DNA from: Artocarpus heterophyllus
Lineage: Eukaryota; Streptophyta; Magnoliopsida; Rosales; Moraceae
DNA length: 64,000 nt
Direction of reading: 5' to 3'
NCBI GenBank assembly: GCA_025403435.1
Contig: CM046333.1
Location: 35,361,521 to 35,425,520 of the forward strand
In this document: one piece after another, positions 45,985-57,819 of the stretch
How positions within the stretch are numbered: position 1 is the first letter of the stretch
How the letters are laid out: the number at the start of each line of letters is the position of its first letter
Translations under genes and position numbers: made by a program
Notes under the pieces: model-generated
Told to the model about the DNA's origin: nothing
The model's database searches: none
The model's input: only the letters and a program-made list of their open reading frames with translations

Positions 45985-46810
45985 ATCGTCCATTCATGGA
46001 TATAAATATCGCAAAATTTAGGAGGAAATTTTGAAAATTTTGACATACCAAAATATCTTTCTATTGTAATATTAATTTCAACAAAATATTGATAAAAATC
46101 AATAAAAATATTGGTATCGAAAAATCTATAGTGTGTTTTGTACAAAATTTCGACACATATCATGAAAATTTTGAGTAAATTTTAGTAATATCTGAAATTA
46201 TAAAATTTAATATATTTTTCCTTTAAATAATCTATCACTATTTTATACTTTTCTATGAATGAATATTTGTCCTATATACATTGAGAATACTGACATCGGA
46301 TAAAGATAATATTTTTATGAGTTTACAATGAATGAATTTGACATCTAATTATAACAGTTCCTCCAATAAGGCTCCTCATTCTTTTTTATCCATACAATCA
46401 AAACTTTGGAAACTATGATGGTTATACAATTTTTAATTATCCTCATCCAAGCATACCACCAACATCTCAGGCAAACAATTAGGAGAACTCACTGTTTTCT
46501 AATTATGAAAATACAATGGGAAGAAATCAGCAAACCTACATGTGACTTATTTATAATTATATTCAACACTACTTAAATAAGATGTCATGAAAAATATTGA
46601 ATTAAAATGGCATCCTAACTATGTTTGAGCTTTATAGAACTTCTTTTTAGTGTTGACAAATCTAATATGTATAGAGTTTATTATGTAAATCATCCTTATT
46701 TTATGTTTTGTTTTGATATAAAATTTTCATAATTTCCTCGAAATTTTTGTAAAAATTGAAGTGTCGATATTTCTACTGAAACTGATATTCTCATTCTTGC
46801 TCCCACTCAA
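45985..46810 (+). mobile_element. Transposon remnant, inverted partner of 36050-36560
   Basis: The left part TATAAATATCGCAAAATTTA and right part CGATATTTCTACTGAAACTG give inverted A/T-rich ends. The middle encodes a decayed peptide tail (YNQNFGNYDGY, FNYPHPS) seen also, inverted, at 36.1 kb. It looks like the Tyr/Asn-rich C-terminus of a transposase, but the family was not established. Confidence 0.55.
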
Positions 46811-48220
46811 AATTTAATTAAAATTTAGATACAAAATTAGATAAAAATGTTTGCGCCGTTGGTTTGTGACTCAACTCCCATTCCTTGTATATTTTAGTCA
46901 CAAGTCTTTGTTTGCATTTGCATGGCCTCGCCTATAAATAAGAGACAATCTTCAACCTCAGTTTTTTGTCTAAGTATTGAGATATAGGATTAATTCTCAA
47001 CTAAATTCTATAATTAAGTTCTTGTGACCACTTTCTCTTACAAGTAATATTTATGTTTTGTTTTAAAGATATTTCTATAGTTTTTATTTTGAAAATGTGT
47101 TTTTAATTTTCTTTTTTCTGAAGTGACGAGTAACCTTTGCTTATTTTAATTTAACTAATTTTAGTTTTTCAAACATTTTTTAAGTTGTTATAATGTCAAA
47201 ATATTTTCAAAGAACTCATAAATTTACTACTACTTTAGTTAATTTTCTTGTCAATTGGAGGTTTTAATTTATCATCGACATAGATTGTTACATGTAATAT
47301 TTAGGAGAACTTTAATTAGTCGTCGACAAAGAATGGCATGATAAAGGCTTAGCTTTTAATTTCAAGTTAGATTAGCTTACTAATTTTAAGTTTATAATAT
47401 TTCATGAAACTGAGTTTTTGCTGCATTATAGACTTGAACTGATATTTTAAATTCTTAGTAAATCTTGATTTATTGTAGATAGAAGATGGTGTATTGCATT
47501 CTTATACCTTTTTTACAAGTGTTGTTAGAAAACTAAAATGAAATTAAGTTAAAAACCAAAATGGATCTTTTAGCTTCAGCCATTTTTTTATAAAATTGTT
47601 TTCTTTTAAATTAAACTACATTTTGTGTTGTTGAAATTCCAAAATCAATTTGCATTCTTGGTTTTAAAATTAAAAATCACAAGGATGGAAAATGTTAAAA
47701 AAATGTGTACATATTGTAAATATATTATAAATAATTAACTTTAATCCTCAAATTTTTCAGCAAATAAATAAGTAGGTTAGTATAATTAATATATTGAATT
47801 TAGCAAGATTCTTTCCTTGGGACTTGACCTCGGACTCACTGTGATTTTATTACTTGAAACAACCTTATACTTGACGTTATGAAATATACACTTTTCAGAC
47901 CCAAATAGGTATATAGGACTTTACACTGAAAGAGTCTATACCAATGAGACATACACTCAAATAAATACTTGGATACTCAACAAATTACTTTCCTTAGGCT
48001 TTACTTTCATTTAAATCTATTACTTCTTCATGCCATGAATTAGATTATAGATGCACCTTCAAGCATAAATGTTATCTTGTAGTTATCATTGATCTACAAA
48101 TTTAACAAAGGTTCCTTATTATGTCATTCGTGTTTTTAATTTAACTCACCTACTAATAATTTCTATTTTAACATCAGTTATATCCTTTTTGGAGTAAATG
48201 GTTACTTCTTCATAGTTAGA
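46811..48220. other. A/T-rich intergenic DNA, no gene seen
   Basis: Short frames only, no recognised domain or repeat structure. Confidence 0.6.
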
Positions 48221-48224
48221 GATA

Positions 48225-48660
48225 GAGGTGGCAATAATAGTGTTCGTGCCGGCACGTTTACAGCACGACACGTTTAGCCCAAACACAAACACAACATGAT
48301 TATCACGATTATTAAACGTGCCATGACTGGTTGACATGATAACAACACGCATATAACACATTTATGACCTAATTAATTAAAAATTTAAAAAAATTAAAAA
48401 ATTAAAAAAATTAAAAAAAAGCCAATAAAAAAATTAACGAAAACACAATATTTAATTAATACTAACATACTATAAATATTTTAAATATTTTTATTTTTAA
48501 GGGTAAATGTGTTATAAATGGGCGGGTCGGTCGTGTCGGTCGTGTCGTGTTGTGCCGTGTTAACACATTTACAGCCTATTTAATTAAACGTGTTAAGGCC
48601 CGTAAACATATTAAGGCGTGTTTAACGTGTTAACATGAATTTAACCTATTTATTTTTATA
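48225..48660. mobile_element. hAT-like non-autonomous element, right end unclear
   Basis: Starts GAGGTGGCAAT, a variant of the (C)AGGGTGGCAA terminus of a plant hAT group, followed by TGTTCGTGCCGGCACG and many CACGACACG, CGTGTTAACA and AACGTGTTAA motifs in both directions, typical of that group's subterminal regions. No coding capacity. The matching right terminus was not found. Confidence 0.5.
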
Positions 48661-49849
48661 TTATTCATATCAACTCATTTATGATACAATTAATAAACGG
48701 TCTAAATCTATTTATCTTATATCATTTTTATACCATATTATTATATCGTGTCAACAACTGTTGGCCCTTGTTAAAGATACACATAATGATGTCCGTATTT
48801 ACAGGTCGTTTGGACGTGAGCTTTTACAATTTCTTTTCCAAGCCTATATGCTTAGTTTCCTTGCTTGTGAAATTACTACGAAGGACTTCCAGCCAGTATT
48901 ATATTCAACCCTTTATCTGGCGACACTTACCACCTACTGACACTTCAAATCATTGCCCTCCAAGTGTCATTCACAAGCATTTCTCTTTGACACACTTCCC
49001 CATTAAACAACAGCTGACCCGGTGCTTTAAACCCCTACGCCAAAAGCACTCCCATAGGTAGGGAGCATCTCCGGCCGAGGGATATGAGACCTTGTTGAAA
49101 AAAATGTAGCTTGTTCATGTTCATATTTTTACCCTTTGTTCTAAAAATGAATTGGAGCTTTGAAGACATGTTTTATTATGCAGGGGAATTTTGCAATTGA
49201 GCTTTAGAGGCATATTTTTAGTCCAAATTTTCACTTGAGCCTCTATCAACTAATTACATATACACAAATGAGATAGAATAAATATTTTAAGGGGAAATAA
49301 TAAAAATAAAAATAAAAATAAAATACAATCAATATAAAATAAAAACAAATAAAATAAAATCAATAAAATAATAATAAAAGTAAAATATATAAAAACAAAG
49401 AAAATTAAATAAAAATGTCAAGAATAAAACAAAAATATGTGCATTTAAGAATATGAATAACTCTATTTTTATAGAGTAATCACCTCCTATTTTGGTATTC
49501 AATATACAAAATATAGAGTCTTCTATACTTTTAGAACCTCTAAAGTCTTTAGGTTTCTACGTGATAGAGTTCTAGTAAATTTGGTTTGCCGTTGGAGTAT
49601 CTTCGACATATGCTCTAGCTACTCATCCGCTACTATTGTATCTTAGAAGATATAAGCCAATCAACCTCGTGCATATACCGGTGAGGAGGCAAATCTGTCT
49701 TAAGGACACCGTGATTTTATAGTTTTAAATTCCATATTAAATTTGTTGTTAATCTGTCTTGAATGTTAGAACATTATTGTTATATTTTGTTTTATTGATA
49801 ATATTATTCCAGTTTTTATTCGTTATTCTATGATATTTTCTAACAAAAT
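48661..49849. other. Unassigned DNA, no gene supported
   Basis: Two overlapping plus frames (48635-48940, 48681-49061) have no recognisable domain. 49290-49440 is AAATA-rich. Confidence 0.5.
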
Positions 49850-50165
49850 CGCGTTTGGTAAAGTAATAACTGAGGCAGTTTAAACCATAGATGCAATTTC
49901 AAACCATATCAAACACCCACAATCCAATTTTTTCTCTCATTCTCCTCTAAAGTTTACATAGTTTGAACCATTTTCTATAGTTAAAACTATTTCTACTCTC
50001 GTTTTCCTTCATAAACACAGTTTTTTAAACACCTGTTTTTATTTTAAACTTGATGTTATGTGTCATCCTCATTTTAAACCCCTATATTCCAAACACCAAT
50101 TCATAACTACTATTTAAGCAACACAGTTTAGAATTCACAGTTCAAATTATAAAGTGTAAAACCGT
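49850..50165. repeat. Repeat family copy B (pair with 45235-45610)
   Basis: See copy A for shared blocks. Copy B starts near GCGTTTGGTAAAG and includes CATTCC-type TTCCAAACACCAATTC. The TTTGGT/ACCAAA-type ends suggest a MITE, but target duplications were not resolved. Confidence 0.7.
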
Positions 50166-52812
50166 AACATTCTCAACCTATGCACTAACAAATCCTAAGA
50201 TTGGTTTTAATACAAGTCTAGATCTACCATCTCATTTTTTTATCCCCTTGGTTGTCCCTCACAATTTTTTTGACGTATTATTTAAACTTAACAACCCAAA
50301 TACATAAATAAGATTTAAATATTAAAAGTAATCAAGTAATTTATTTCAATGTCAAAATTTAATAAGAAGACAATTAAAAAGACATAAAAATGGGACAATA
50401 GTTCTTAATCTTTTTAATACAATATTTTTGGTTGAAAGTTGGGTTTGCTTGGTTGTTCGTGAAGACGGCAGAGTTGATGGTGTATATTAAGATTGTATTG
50501 TGTTTGTTAATTAAAATTTTGCGTTGTTTTTTTTTGAATTGTCATGTTTTAGTTATAAGCTTTTATATGATATGGACAGGTCCACTTTAATTTTTACACC
50601 GCATGTCCAAATCCATCAAACAGAATTAAAGTTGATCTGAAAGGCCCACATATAAGTACTATTGATAGTGTATATATCATGGTCACTGCCATAGAGTTTT
50701 CCGATGTAATTTACTAATTCATATTCCAAATATGCTATTTAGATAATTCTTCCTTTTTTTTTTTGAAGAATTCATATAAATACCATATATTAAAACTTAT
50801 TTTGTTTCTAGGACATTCACATAAATACTGTCTTATAAAACTTATTTTTTATAAATATCATGTATGTATAAGTATAACACAACTTAAATATATAATATGA
50901 GTGATAATGTATATAACTCTTTTTTTTAAATTGTTGTGTGAATATTTTTTAAAAGCATTGCATAACATGTAAATTTCACTCTCTTTTTTCTTAAAGTAGA
51001 ATAAAAGCCCGACATAAGTGGTCTATAATTTAAAAGATGACGAATTTTCATAAATGTCATTTAAAATTTTTTTTTTTTTTTTTTATAAATTCTACAAGTA
51101 TTTTAGTGTGATCTAACTTAAACATTTAATATGATATAAATTTTTTTAAACATGATATAAATAAAAAGAGTTTTTAAAAGTATGGCATATAATTTTCTCT
51201 TAGAAGATCGACCCATCTTGATATCAGTACTGATTACCTAACATAAGATTAAGGCCTAACAATATTGGGTCATTTCAAGCCTTTCCCTGCTTTAATCTGT
51301 CAGGCAACCTAACATATGAAGGGGACTAAGTGGTCGACTTGTCAAGTTTTCAACTCTTTGGAGGGCCCAAGTAGGAGATTTACTAGCAAAAGCTCAATTC
51401 TAGTTCGTAACAAGTATGAATCTATTTGGTGGAGCTTTTACACTCCATTTGGTTGAAGGGTTAGAAAAAGTTGGAAACATGAAAAATGCAAAGAATAGTG
51501 TTCACGGCTCTTTTGTATTGTTTAGGTTATTTTTAAAATGCTTCTGCACCTTTTTTGAGGCATGAAAATAAAACCATGTAGTGTTTAGTTGACAAATACT
51601 TTAGAAATGAAAAAAAAAATGAAAATGATTTTTGGGAAAGAAATGGAAAGTGATTTAAAGTTTTCTCATTTCCATTTTCTATGACATGTCACTTGATACA
51701 CGTTTTGAGAAACATATCCAAACAATTTCATTTTTTTTTTCTTATACTTGAAACAATCTCTAAGAAAAAAAACCAAAACAAATTTAAAAACAGTTTCAAT
51801 ACAATTTTTTCAAAAATTTTCCTTTTTATTTCCTTATCCAAAACAAGACCATTTGAAGTCACTGCCAAAGAAATCATTCACCCTATATATTTGGTTGCAA
51901 TGAGGATTATTATTATTTGTTTAATTACTATATTGCCAAGTTTACTCTTTTTTAATAATTTTTAGAGGCTAAAATAATATCTTCAATCTTGAATATTATA
52001 GATTTCTTAAATCCTTCTACTAATGGAAGGATTCAATTTAGTTGGCTTGGATTTTTTCTACTTCTACCACCACTCCTTTCCTCCAACCAAGTAATAAATT
52101 GATTCTCTCCCTCCCTCTCCCTTCGTTTTCTTTGCACAAATACTTATCTTTTTTTCCTAGTTGAGAGTGAAAGAATAATGAACCTTTATATATCATTAGG
52201 AATTCTCTCTTGGCGTCAAATCGAAGGATTGCATATCAAATTCCACCTTCGTTAGGTTTAATAGGGGCTCTCCTAATTATTACAAAAACCTTTTTGTAAA
52301 AGTCATATATCCTTTATTACCGTTGCAAAACAAACTGACTTTTTAAAGTATATATCTCAATCATGTAAAATAAAAATAAGAGATTATTGAGACTTGGAGA
52401 ACACATTTTGTTTATTTAACCGGTTTGGTTATTAGAATGATGAATGATTATATTAACCACTCAATTTAAGCACCAATGTACGTCCACAGACTAGGACTGA
52501 AAGAGTTAATAAACAAACCTGGCACTCAAGTCTAAGCTATTACTCAGGCTACCTTGTGCACCATTTGTTTTTTTGAAATTGCAAGGATCTAAGTAATATC
52601 AAAGATAGTCACGACCTAAAATTTTCTTAACTAACAAAATCTCAACCCTCCTAACTAGCAATCTCGTGGGATCGAACATTTACGAACTTTTCCCTCACTT
52701 CGCGAACGCCTTTCACCAAAAACTTGCCTAGTATAGCAAATGAAATAATTTATAGAGAGGCCATAAGTCTCTATAGCAAGGTAGTTTTAGTGCTAATAGT
52801 AGTACCACTTAA
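50166..52812. other. A/T-rich intergenic DNA downstream of the EPF2-like gene
   Basis: No gene recognised. The part nearest 52812 would hold the 3' UTR of the EPF2-like gene. Confidence 0.5.
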
Positions 52813-53753
52813 TTAATTGGAGGGTACATGGTAGTATTTTCCTTTACACATGCACCTATAGACAATTGGGCAATACTCCACAGAACACTTGAAGCTCACA
52901 ATCACCCTCTTACATGGGAAGCATGGGCCACAGGCATGTGAACAGTCTGGCAAGCTTGACCCTGTTGGGTACATTTCCATTCCCAATGCTTGGTTCTTTG
53001 CTCTTTCCTGCTATGACTTAGGCGTTAAATAATATTCCATGTTAAATTTTTAGCCAATGAGGTCTTGAAAATAACTTAAAATTGGGGGAGTTGTAGCAAA
53101 CTTAACCTTATAAGGGCCAATGGTACGAGAATTATCTTTATCACCAATATCTCCTCCTTCCGCTTGCAAGCTAACTGACACATCAAAACCCAAAAAAAAA
53201 AAAATAAATAAATAAAATGGCAGTCACAACAAAGTTAATTTAGGGAAAATCATAGAAGTATTTTATCTAATTTCTAATGCAGTGAATGTAATATAGTCTA
53301 GGTTCGTGTGCGCTATGGATGCTTCAAAGATCCAAATTAAGTTATATATGTCCCTATTTAATTGTTAAGGGACAAATATCACTCTATTTAAACTCTGGCT
53401 GCTACTTAGATTTTTTGTTTACTAAAAGTAAAATATTTCGAAGAATATATATAGGCACTCCATTTTGAATTCTCAGCCAGTTGGTCGGAAAACGATGAGT
53501 TTAGTTACCTCTAAGTTGAGACTACTAAAAATATTGCTATTAGTGTTGAAGAAAAGGGAAAATTAAGCAACAAGGAAAACCCTAGCTAAGAGCCAACATT
53601 ATGATAGTCATTATATATATATTACGAACACTTACCTTGATGAGGCCTCAACCCAAGGCTGCTACTGGCCATCATAAATAGTATTGCCATAAAAAGAATC
53701 ACTAGGAAAGCTGCATATTGGGATGCAAGACTACTAGAGAAGCTCTTCATCAT
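52813..53753 (-). CDS. EPF2-like: EPF2/EPFL7-like epidermal patterning factor, secreted Cys-rich peptide, 3 exons
   Basis: Exons 53753-53636, 53162-53107 and 53007-52813 (minus) splice with GT-AG borders and matching phases to a 122-residue protein; Arabidopsis EPF2 is about 120. EPF peptides are processed extracellular ligands of ERECTA-family receptors that limit stomatal lineage entry. Residues 1-32 form a signal peptide (MMKSF, then a hydrophobic stretch to FMMASSS). LGLRPHQ, common near the mature part of this family's precursors, spans the first junction. Exon 3 holds the mature domain: MEMYPTGSSLPDCSHACGPC, FPCKRVIVSFKC, YCPIVYRCMCKGKYYHVPSN, with eight cysteines. The MEMYPTGSSLPDC and YYHVPS ends point to EPF2 or its close relative EPFL7. 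The loop between Cys5 and Cys6 has four residues, one fewer than I recall for EPF2. The frame is intact. An earlier in-frame ATG exists but would spoil the signal peptide. Confidence 0.93.
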
Positions 53754-54190
53754 TCTGTTCACTTTCACTTTGAACGTTAGTCTTTCCCTTTTGTGGTAGA
53801 AGTCAACGAATTTATTGAGAAACTTGAAGATGGCAAGCAGAGATTTCATATATCGGTGATCAAAAAACGACAAAAGGTCAAAGGGTAAGAGGAAAAAAAA
53901 AACAAGCGTTTGTACGTCATACACTGGTAAAAGAATAATAAAAGTCGTGTTGCGGAGGGAAATCTATAGTGGTGGTGGGTAGCAATATATGCAGCAAAAA
54001 AGAGAGAGTTTTAATTAATGTGGAAGAAAAAAAGGTACACCTGTTTCACTCACATGATCCAGGGCCATTGTTTTCAAGGATTTCACATGTTTTGGTAAGT
54101 CATGCCACCCCCGTAATAGGAACAAAACCCTATCGATACATTTATATCCTTTATCTTTAAATGAACTCAGATTTGTCTCCCTCCTGTGTG

Positions 54191-54198
54191 TATTTATA
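54191..54198 (-). promoter_or_regulatory. Possible TATA box of EPF2-like gene
   Basis: On the minus strand TATAAATA is followed by CACACAGGAGGGAGAC. It lies about 440 bp upstream of the proposed ATG, which would give a leader of about 400 bp. No better TATA was seen nearer. Confidence 0.3.
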
Positions 54199-54289
54199 TT
54201 AATGTATATGTTGGAGAGATTGTAATATCCTTCAAAGCTAAATGTCACACATGAAATAAGAAAATATATATTTTTGTGAAAATTAGTGC

Positions 54290-54911
54290 AACGCTATGGC
54301 CTTTATTTTTTGGTGTCGCGGTGCTAAAGTCTGGTACAAATTCCAGAGAGCACTGCTCCATGGTGCTAAAAAGCTGGCATCATGGCACTGGGGAGAACAA
54401 AATGCCGTGGTGCCACAACGCTTGTGCCGTGGTGCTGAAAAATTGGCGCCATGTGTTTCGAATAGTTATATCATTTGGTTGTATGCTTTTATACAAAATT
54501 AAATATCTACTATCAACAAACATATGTGTTGTAATAATAGTTATGTTGTTTTATGAAAAGATATACCTTTGTATGAAAGGTTGCATATGTTACAATGAGT
54601 GTATTTGTTTATGAAACACCCTTGTGTTTATAATAATGTGCCAGAATTTTTCAGTTTCAATATTTTATTTTAGAATGCCATATTGCTAGTTGTAGTGTTT
54701 AGGGTTTGTTATACTTAGGAGTAATTTGCCATAGAAATCCCGTTAGCAAACTATATAGTAGTGGGGGTAGAAAAAGCCTTAATAAAAGTAATCCTTTATA
54801 CATCAAACCCAACTTATTTTTGAGATTTTATTGCTTCTATTTTTCAATTTTTCTACCCATATTCTTTGTCAATCTTAAGGTTTCAATCCAACAACAGAGG
54901 TTGAGAAAAAT
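54290..54911 (+). repeat. LTR-like 5' flank of the copia element
   Basis: Carries repeated GTGCCGTGGTGC/GGTGCTAAA/GGCGCCATG words (54318-54465) as seen in some plant copia LTRs, then A/T-rich DNA up to the gag ATG at 54912. No clear TG...CA borders or primer site were found. Confidence 0.35.
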
Positions 54912-57060
54912 ATGGCCTCTTTTCTCAATCCTAATGTCAAATTTTATCATTTCAATGAAATGAATTTCTCTCACTGGAAAGAAATTATTTTTCCTTCTCA
55001 CCATCCTCAAGATCATTTACATTTTGGATCCTACGTTGGAGCCACTTCAGGAACTAAAAGAAGATAATTTTGAAAAGGTGAAGGCTGCAAGAAAGAAGCG
55101 AGAATATGATGAAGTGATGCGTTGGGGTCACATTGGTATGTTCTAGGATAATACCAAATTAATATCTTCCTTTTAATGTTCTCGTTATCGAATATAGTAA
55201 TTGAGTACGAGTTGCTCCCATTGACGATTGAGTTTAATTAATAAGTTAAAAAAGAGATTAAATTCACTAGATTGTAAACAATGATGATAAAACTGGTCAA
55301 GAGATCATTTGCCACCACTAAACATACATTGCAATTTAACTATTTGAATCATCCCTAATTTCCCCTTGAAATTACGATCGTGGATAATAATAAGCCCGTT
55401 ACCCTAATCTTTTCTTACTGTATAGATTTAATAAGACACGCGCTCTATTAAACGCCTTTCTATTAAACAAATTTAGAATAAGCTTTCTTGATTTAATCTA
55501 ACTGAAGCATCAAGTTGAGAAAAATAGGTTGATCTAAGTAATAAGCACAAGTTATGTTCCACATCACAACTAATGAAAACCTCCTGTAATCATACCTTGC
55601 AATTTGCTACTTATGGTTAAAATATCAAGACAATTACAGATCAAGAATCCTAACCTAGCAATAGATAGTTATCATATCTCATTTGTTGGTCATCCCAAAC
55701 AAAATAAAATAAAAATTATAAACGGGAAGAGTGTAGAAGAACATAAGCAGTTTCAATAAAAAAATAGGAAATAATTCAAGATAGTTAATTACAATGCATA
55801 TTTTGGGTTTTGATATCACCCTTAACCACAAATAAAAGTAGCGTAGCATATTCATGAAATTAAACACGAAAAATAAAATAAACACCTATTCAGGGTTCAA
55901 AGGAAAGAAAGAAAGAGAAAAACTTTTTGATGATCATGAAGAAATCTCCACGCGGATGAAACTCCTTGAACATGAAGAGAATTTACCTTCTTCTTCTATC
56001 TCTTTTTCTCCCCTATGAGGTGGCTAGAAAAATATGTAAAAACTAAGCTAAATTGTGTTTCTAATTAAGCCTTATGTACATTTTGGTATTAGAGGTTGAA
56101 AACAGATAATTTGACTTCAAATTAGGTAAAAAACGGAGGCATCAGGTGAGACATGCATGGGGGTAAGTTGGACTTCTCGCAGCCGCACGCAAACGGACAT
56201 CTTCAGATCAACCATGGGGTGCACAAGGGCGAGGTAAATGTGCATGTAGCCACGTGCATTGCAAGCCTCGCGTGCGGTTGTAAGGAATATTTCTTGTAGT
56301 CACGCTAGCCTTTGTGCTATGACGTAGTTGCAAGATTTTGTTTTGCACGCGGGGGGCATGGAATATGTGCACTAAAATTTCTTATTTTAGACCTCAATTC
56401 TCCAAAACTTCAATTCTTGCCCCTGGTTGATCTCTAAACTGAATAAATGATATTTTAAACTCCAAATTTAGCTCGTTTTCATCCATTTTCACCTCTTTGC
56501 ATTTAACTACCTACAAAATAAAAAAACCACAAGTAAAACACAAAATACTCAAGAATTAGAAAAGCTAATATGGGAAAAATAATTAGAAAATCAAATTAAG
56601 CACTTATCACGCATTCTTAATTCTCTCTTGGATAGGCTTTTATGACAACTTGATACAATCTCTAGTGGAAATTCAGAATGCTCTCGAGTACAAGTACAAA
56701 ACCGAAAAGAAAGGTATAGACAAGTTCCTTGCTCTGAAAAATTTAGAATTTTCTATGGTTGATTCAAAGTCTGTTCTTGTTCAAATACATGAGTTGCAAG
56801 TCCTTTTTACTAAGTTTCATGAATTAAAAGTAGAGATCTATGAATCATTCCAAGTGGGGGTTATTATTACTAAATTACCCCAAAGTTGGAATGGTTATAG
56901 AAAAGAACTCCTTCATAGGAGAAACAACATAATGTTAGAAGAGTTGTAGAAACATTCAAGGTTGAATAAAAGACTAAGTCTCATGATCCCAAAGATAAAA
57001 TCATGGATTCCTCTAAGATTAATGTCACTGAAGCAAGTAAATTCCAAAACAACTTCAAAG
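54912..57060 (+). pseudogene. copia gag (UBN2-type), split by insertion
   Basis: From ATG 54912: MASFLNPNVKFYHFNEMNFS, then HWKEIIF and, in the next frame, LEPLQELKEDNFEKVKAARK and DEVMRWGHI. After the nested insertion, LNSLLDRLYDNLIQSLVEIQ, ALEYKYKTEKKGIDKFLALK, MVDSKSVLVQIHELQ and LPQSWNGYRKELLHRR follow. These match the UBN2 gag domain of plant copia elements (KYKTE, F.MVDSKSV..Q, KLP..W). A stop replaces the expected residue after LEEL near 56949. Confidence 0.88.
55135..56610. mobile_element. Nested insertion (1476 bp) inside copia gag, type unknown
   Basis: It separates GHI from LNSL of gag. The flanks ACATT (55130-55134) and GCATT (56611-56615) differ by one base and look like a 5-bp target duplication. 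The insert starts GGTATGTTCTAGG and ends GCACTTATCAC. It has no coding capacity; it contains a GC-richer piece at 56110-56350 with GCCGCACGC and CGTGCATTGCAAGC words. No TG...CA or TIR structure was clear. Confidence 0.6.
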
Positions 57061-57084
57061 TAAATAATTACAAGAAGTTTAATA

Positions 57085-57250
57085 GGGTGTTTGGGAAGTG
57101 CGTTGGAACTAAGAGTTAGAACTGATTGTACTGCAGCATGTGAGAACTTTACACTATATCATACTTTTGCTTTACACTGTAGTATGTGAAAGTTTTACAC
57201 TGTTTCAATTGGAATTGATAAGTTAGAATTGAGTTTACCGTACACTCTAT
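57085..57250. repeat. Tourist-like MITE copy inside copia
   Basis: Starts TAATAGGGTGTTTGGGAAG and shares GCATGTGAGAACTTTACACT and GCTTTACACTGTAGTATGTG with the well-preserved MITE at 61403. The right TIR is worn (ACACTC). It lies between the gag and the zinc-knuckle remnant of the copia element. Confidence 0.65.
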
Positions 57251-57289
57251 GAGAAATCTAAAAATAGTCAAAAAAAGTTTTTCAATAAT

Positions 57290-57370
57290 TGCTTTTTAGA
57301 TGCAAAGAAAGGCCATTATCAAAGTGATTACAAATACAAGAAGAAAATGGAAGAAACTAAATTTAACAAG
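57290..57370 (+). pseudogene. copia zinc-knuckle remnant
   Basis: DAKKGHYQSDYKYKKK stands where a C..C.KxGH....C.KxKK knuckle is expected. The Gly-His pair remains, but the cysteines are lost. Confidence 0.5.
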
Positions 57371-57474
57371 ACCAATGTCATTGAAGAGAATCTGAAGAGA
57401 TTTGTGCAATGGTCTTAGAGATACAAATTAGCATGATTACTAAACTCAACATTGCTACAACCACAATGTCCTAC

Positions 57475-57780
57475 AATTGGTGTCTCGATTCCAGGGCTAG
57501 CGTTCATGTTTGCAATGACAAAAAGTTGTTCTCATTATATGTAGTCCAAAGAAAGATGGACAAATAGTCATCATGGTGAATCATGATGCAACGGCTGTGC
57601 CAAAAAAGGGATAGTAGAAACTAAATTAGCTTTTAGAAAGTTGATATTGAATAATGCATTTCATGTAACCGAAATTAAAAAAGATCTTGTCTGTACTAGT
57701 CTTAATGTAAAAATGGGCATAAAGTTATACTTGAGGGTGAGCATTTGTTTCTTGTCGAAGAACAGGGCCTTTTAAGGAAA
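57475..57780 (+). pseudogene. copia protease remnant
   Basis: The plus frame reads NWCLDSRASVHVCNDKKLFS, matching the copia protease pattern W.LDSGA(S/T).H(V/I). The catalytic Asp stays but the next Gly is Arg. Downstream KKGIVETKL and VTEIKKDLV fit the rest of the protease and linker. Confidence 0.75.
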
Positions 57781-57819
57781 GGGGTACTCTTGTGATAGTA
57801 TGTTCAAATTTAATATTGA

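Noticed and set aside
48635..49061. Overlapping plus frames of 101 and 126 codons
   Set aside because: Two different frames over the same DNA, neither with a domain; partly inside a hAT-like element.
53622..53924. Minus frame taken as a 100-residue single-exon protein starting MYDVQ
   Set aside because: It reads past a good 5' splice site at 53635. The spliced EPF2-like model starting at 53753 explains it better.
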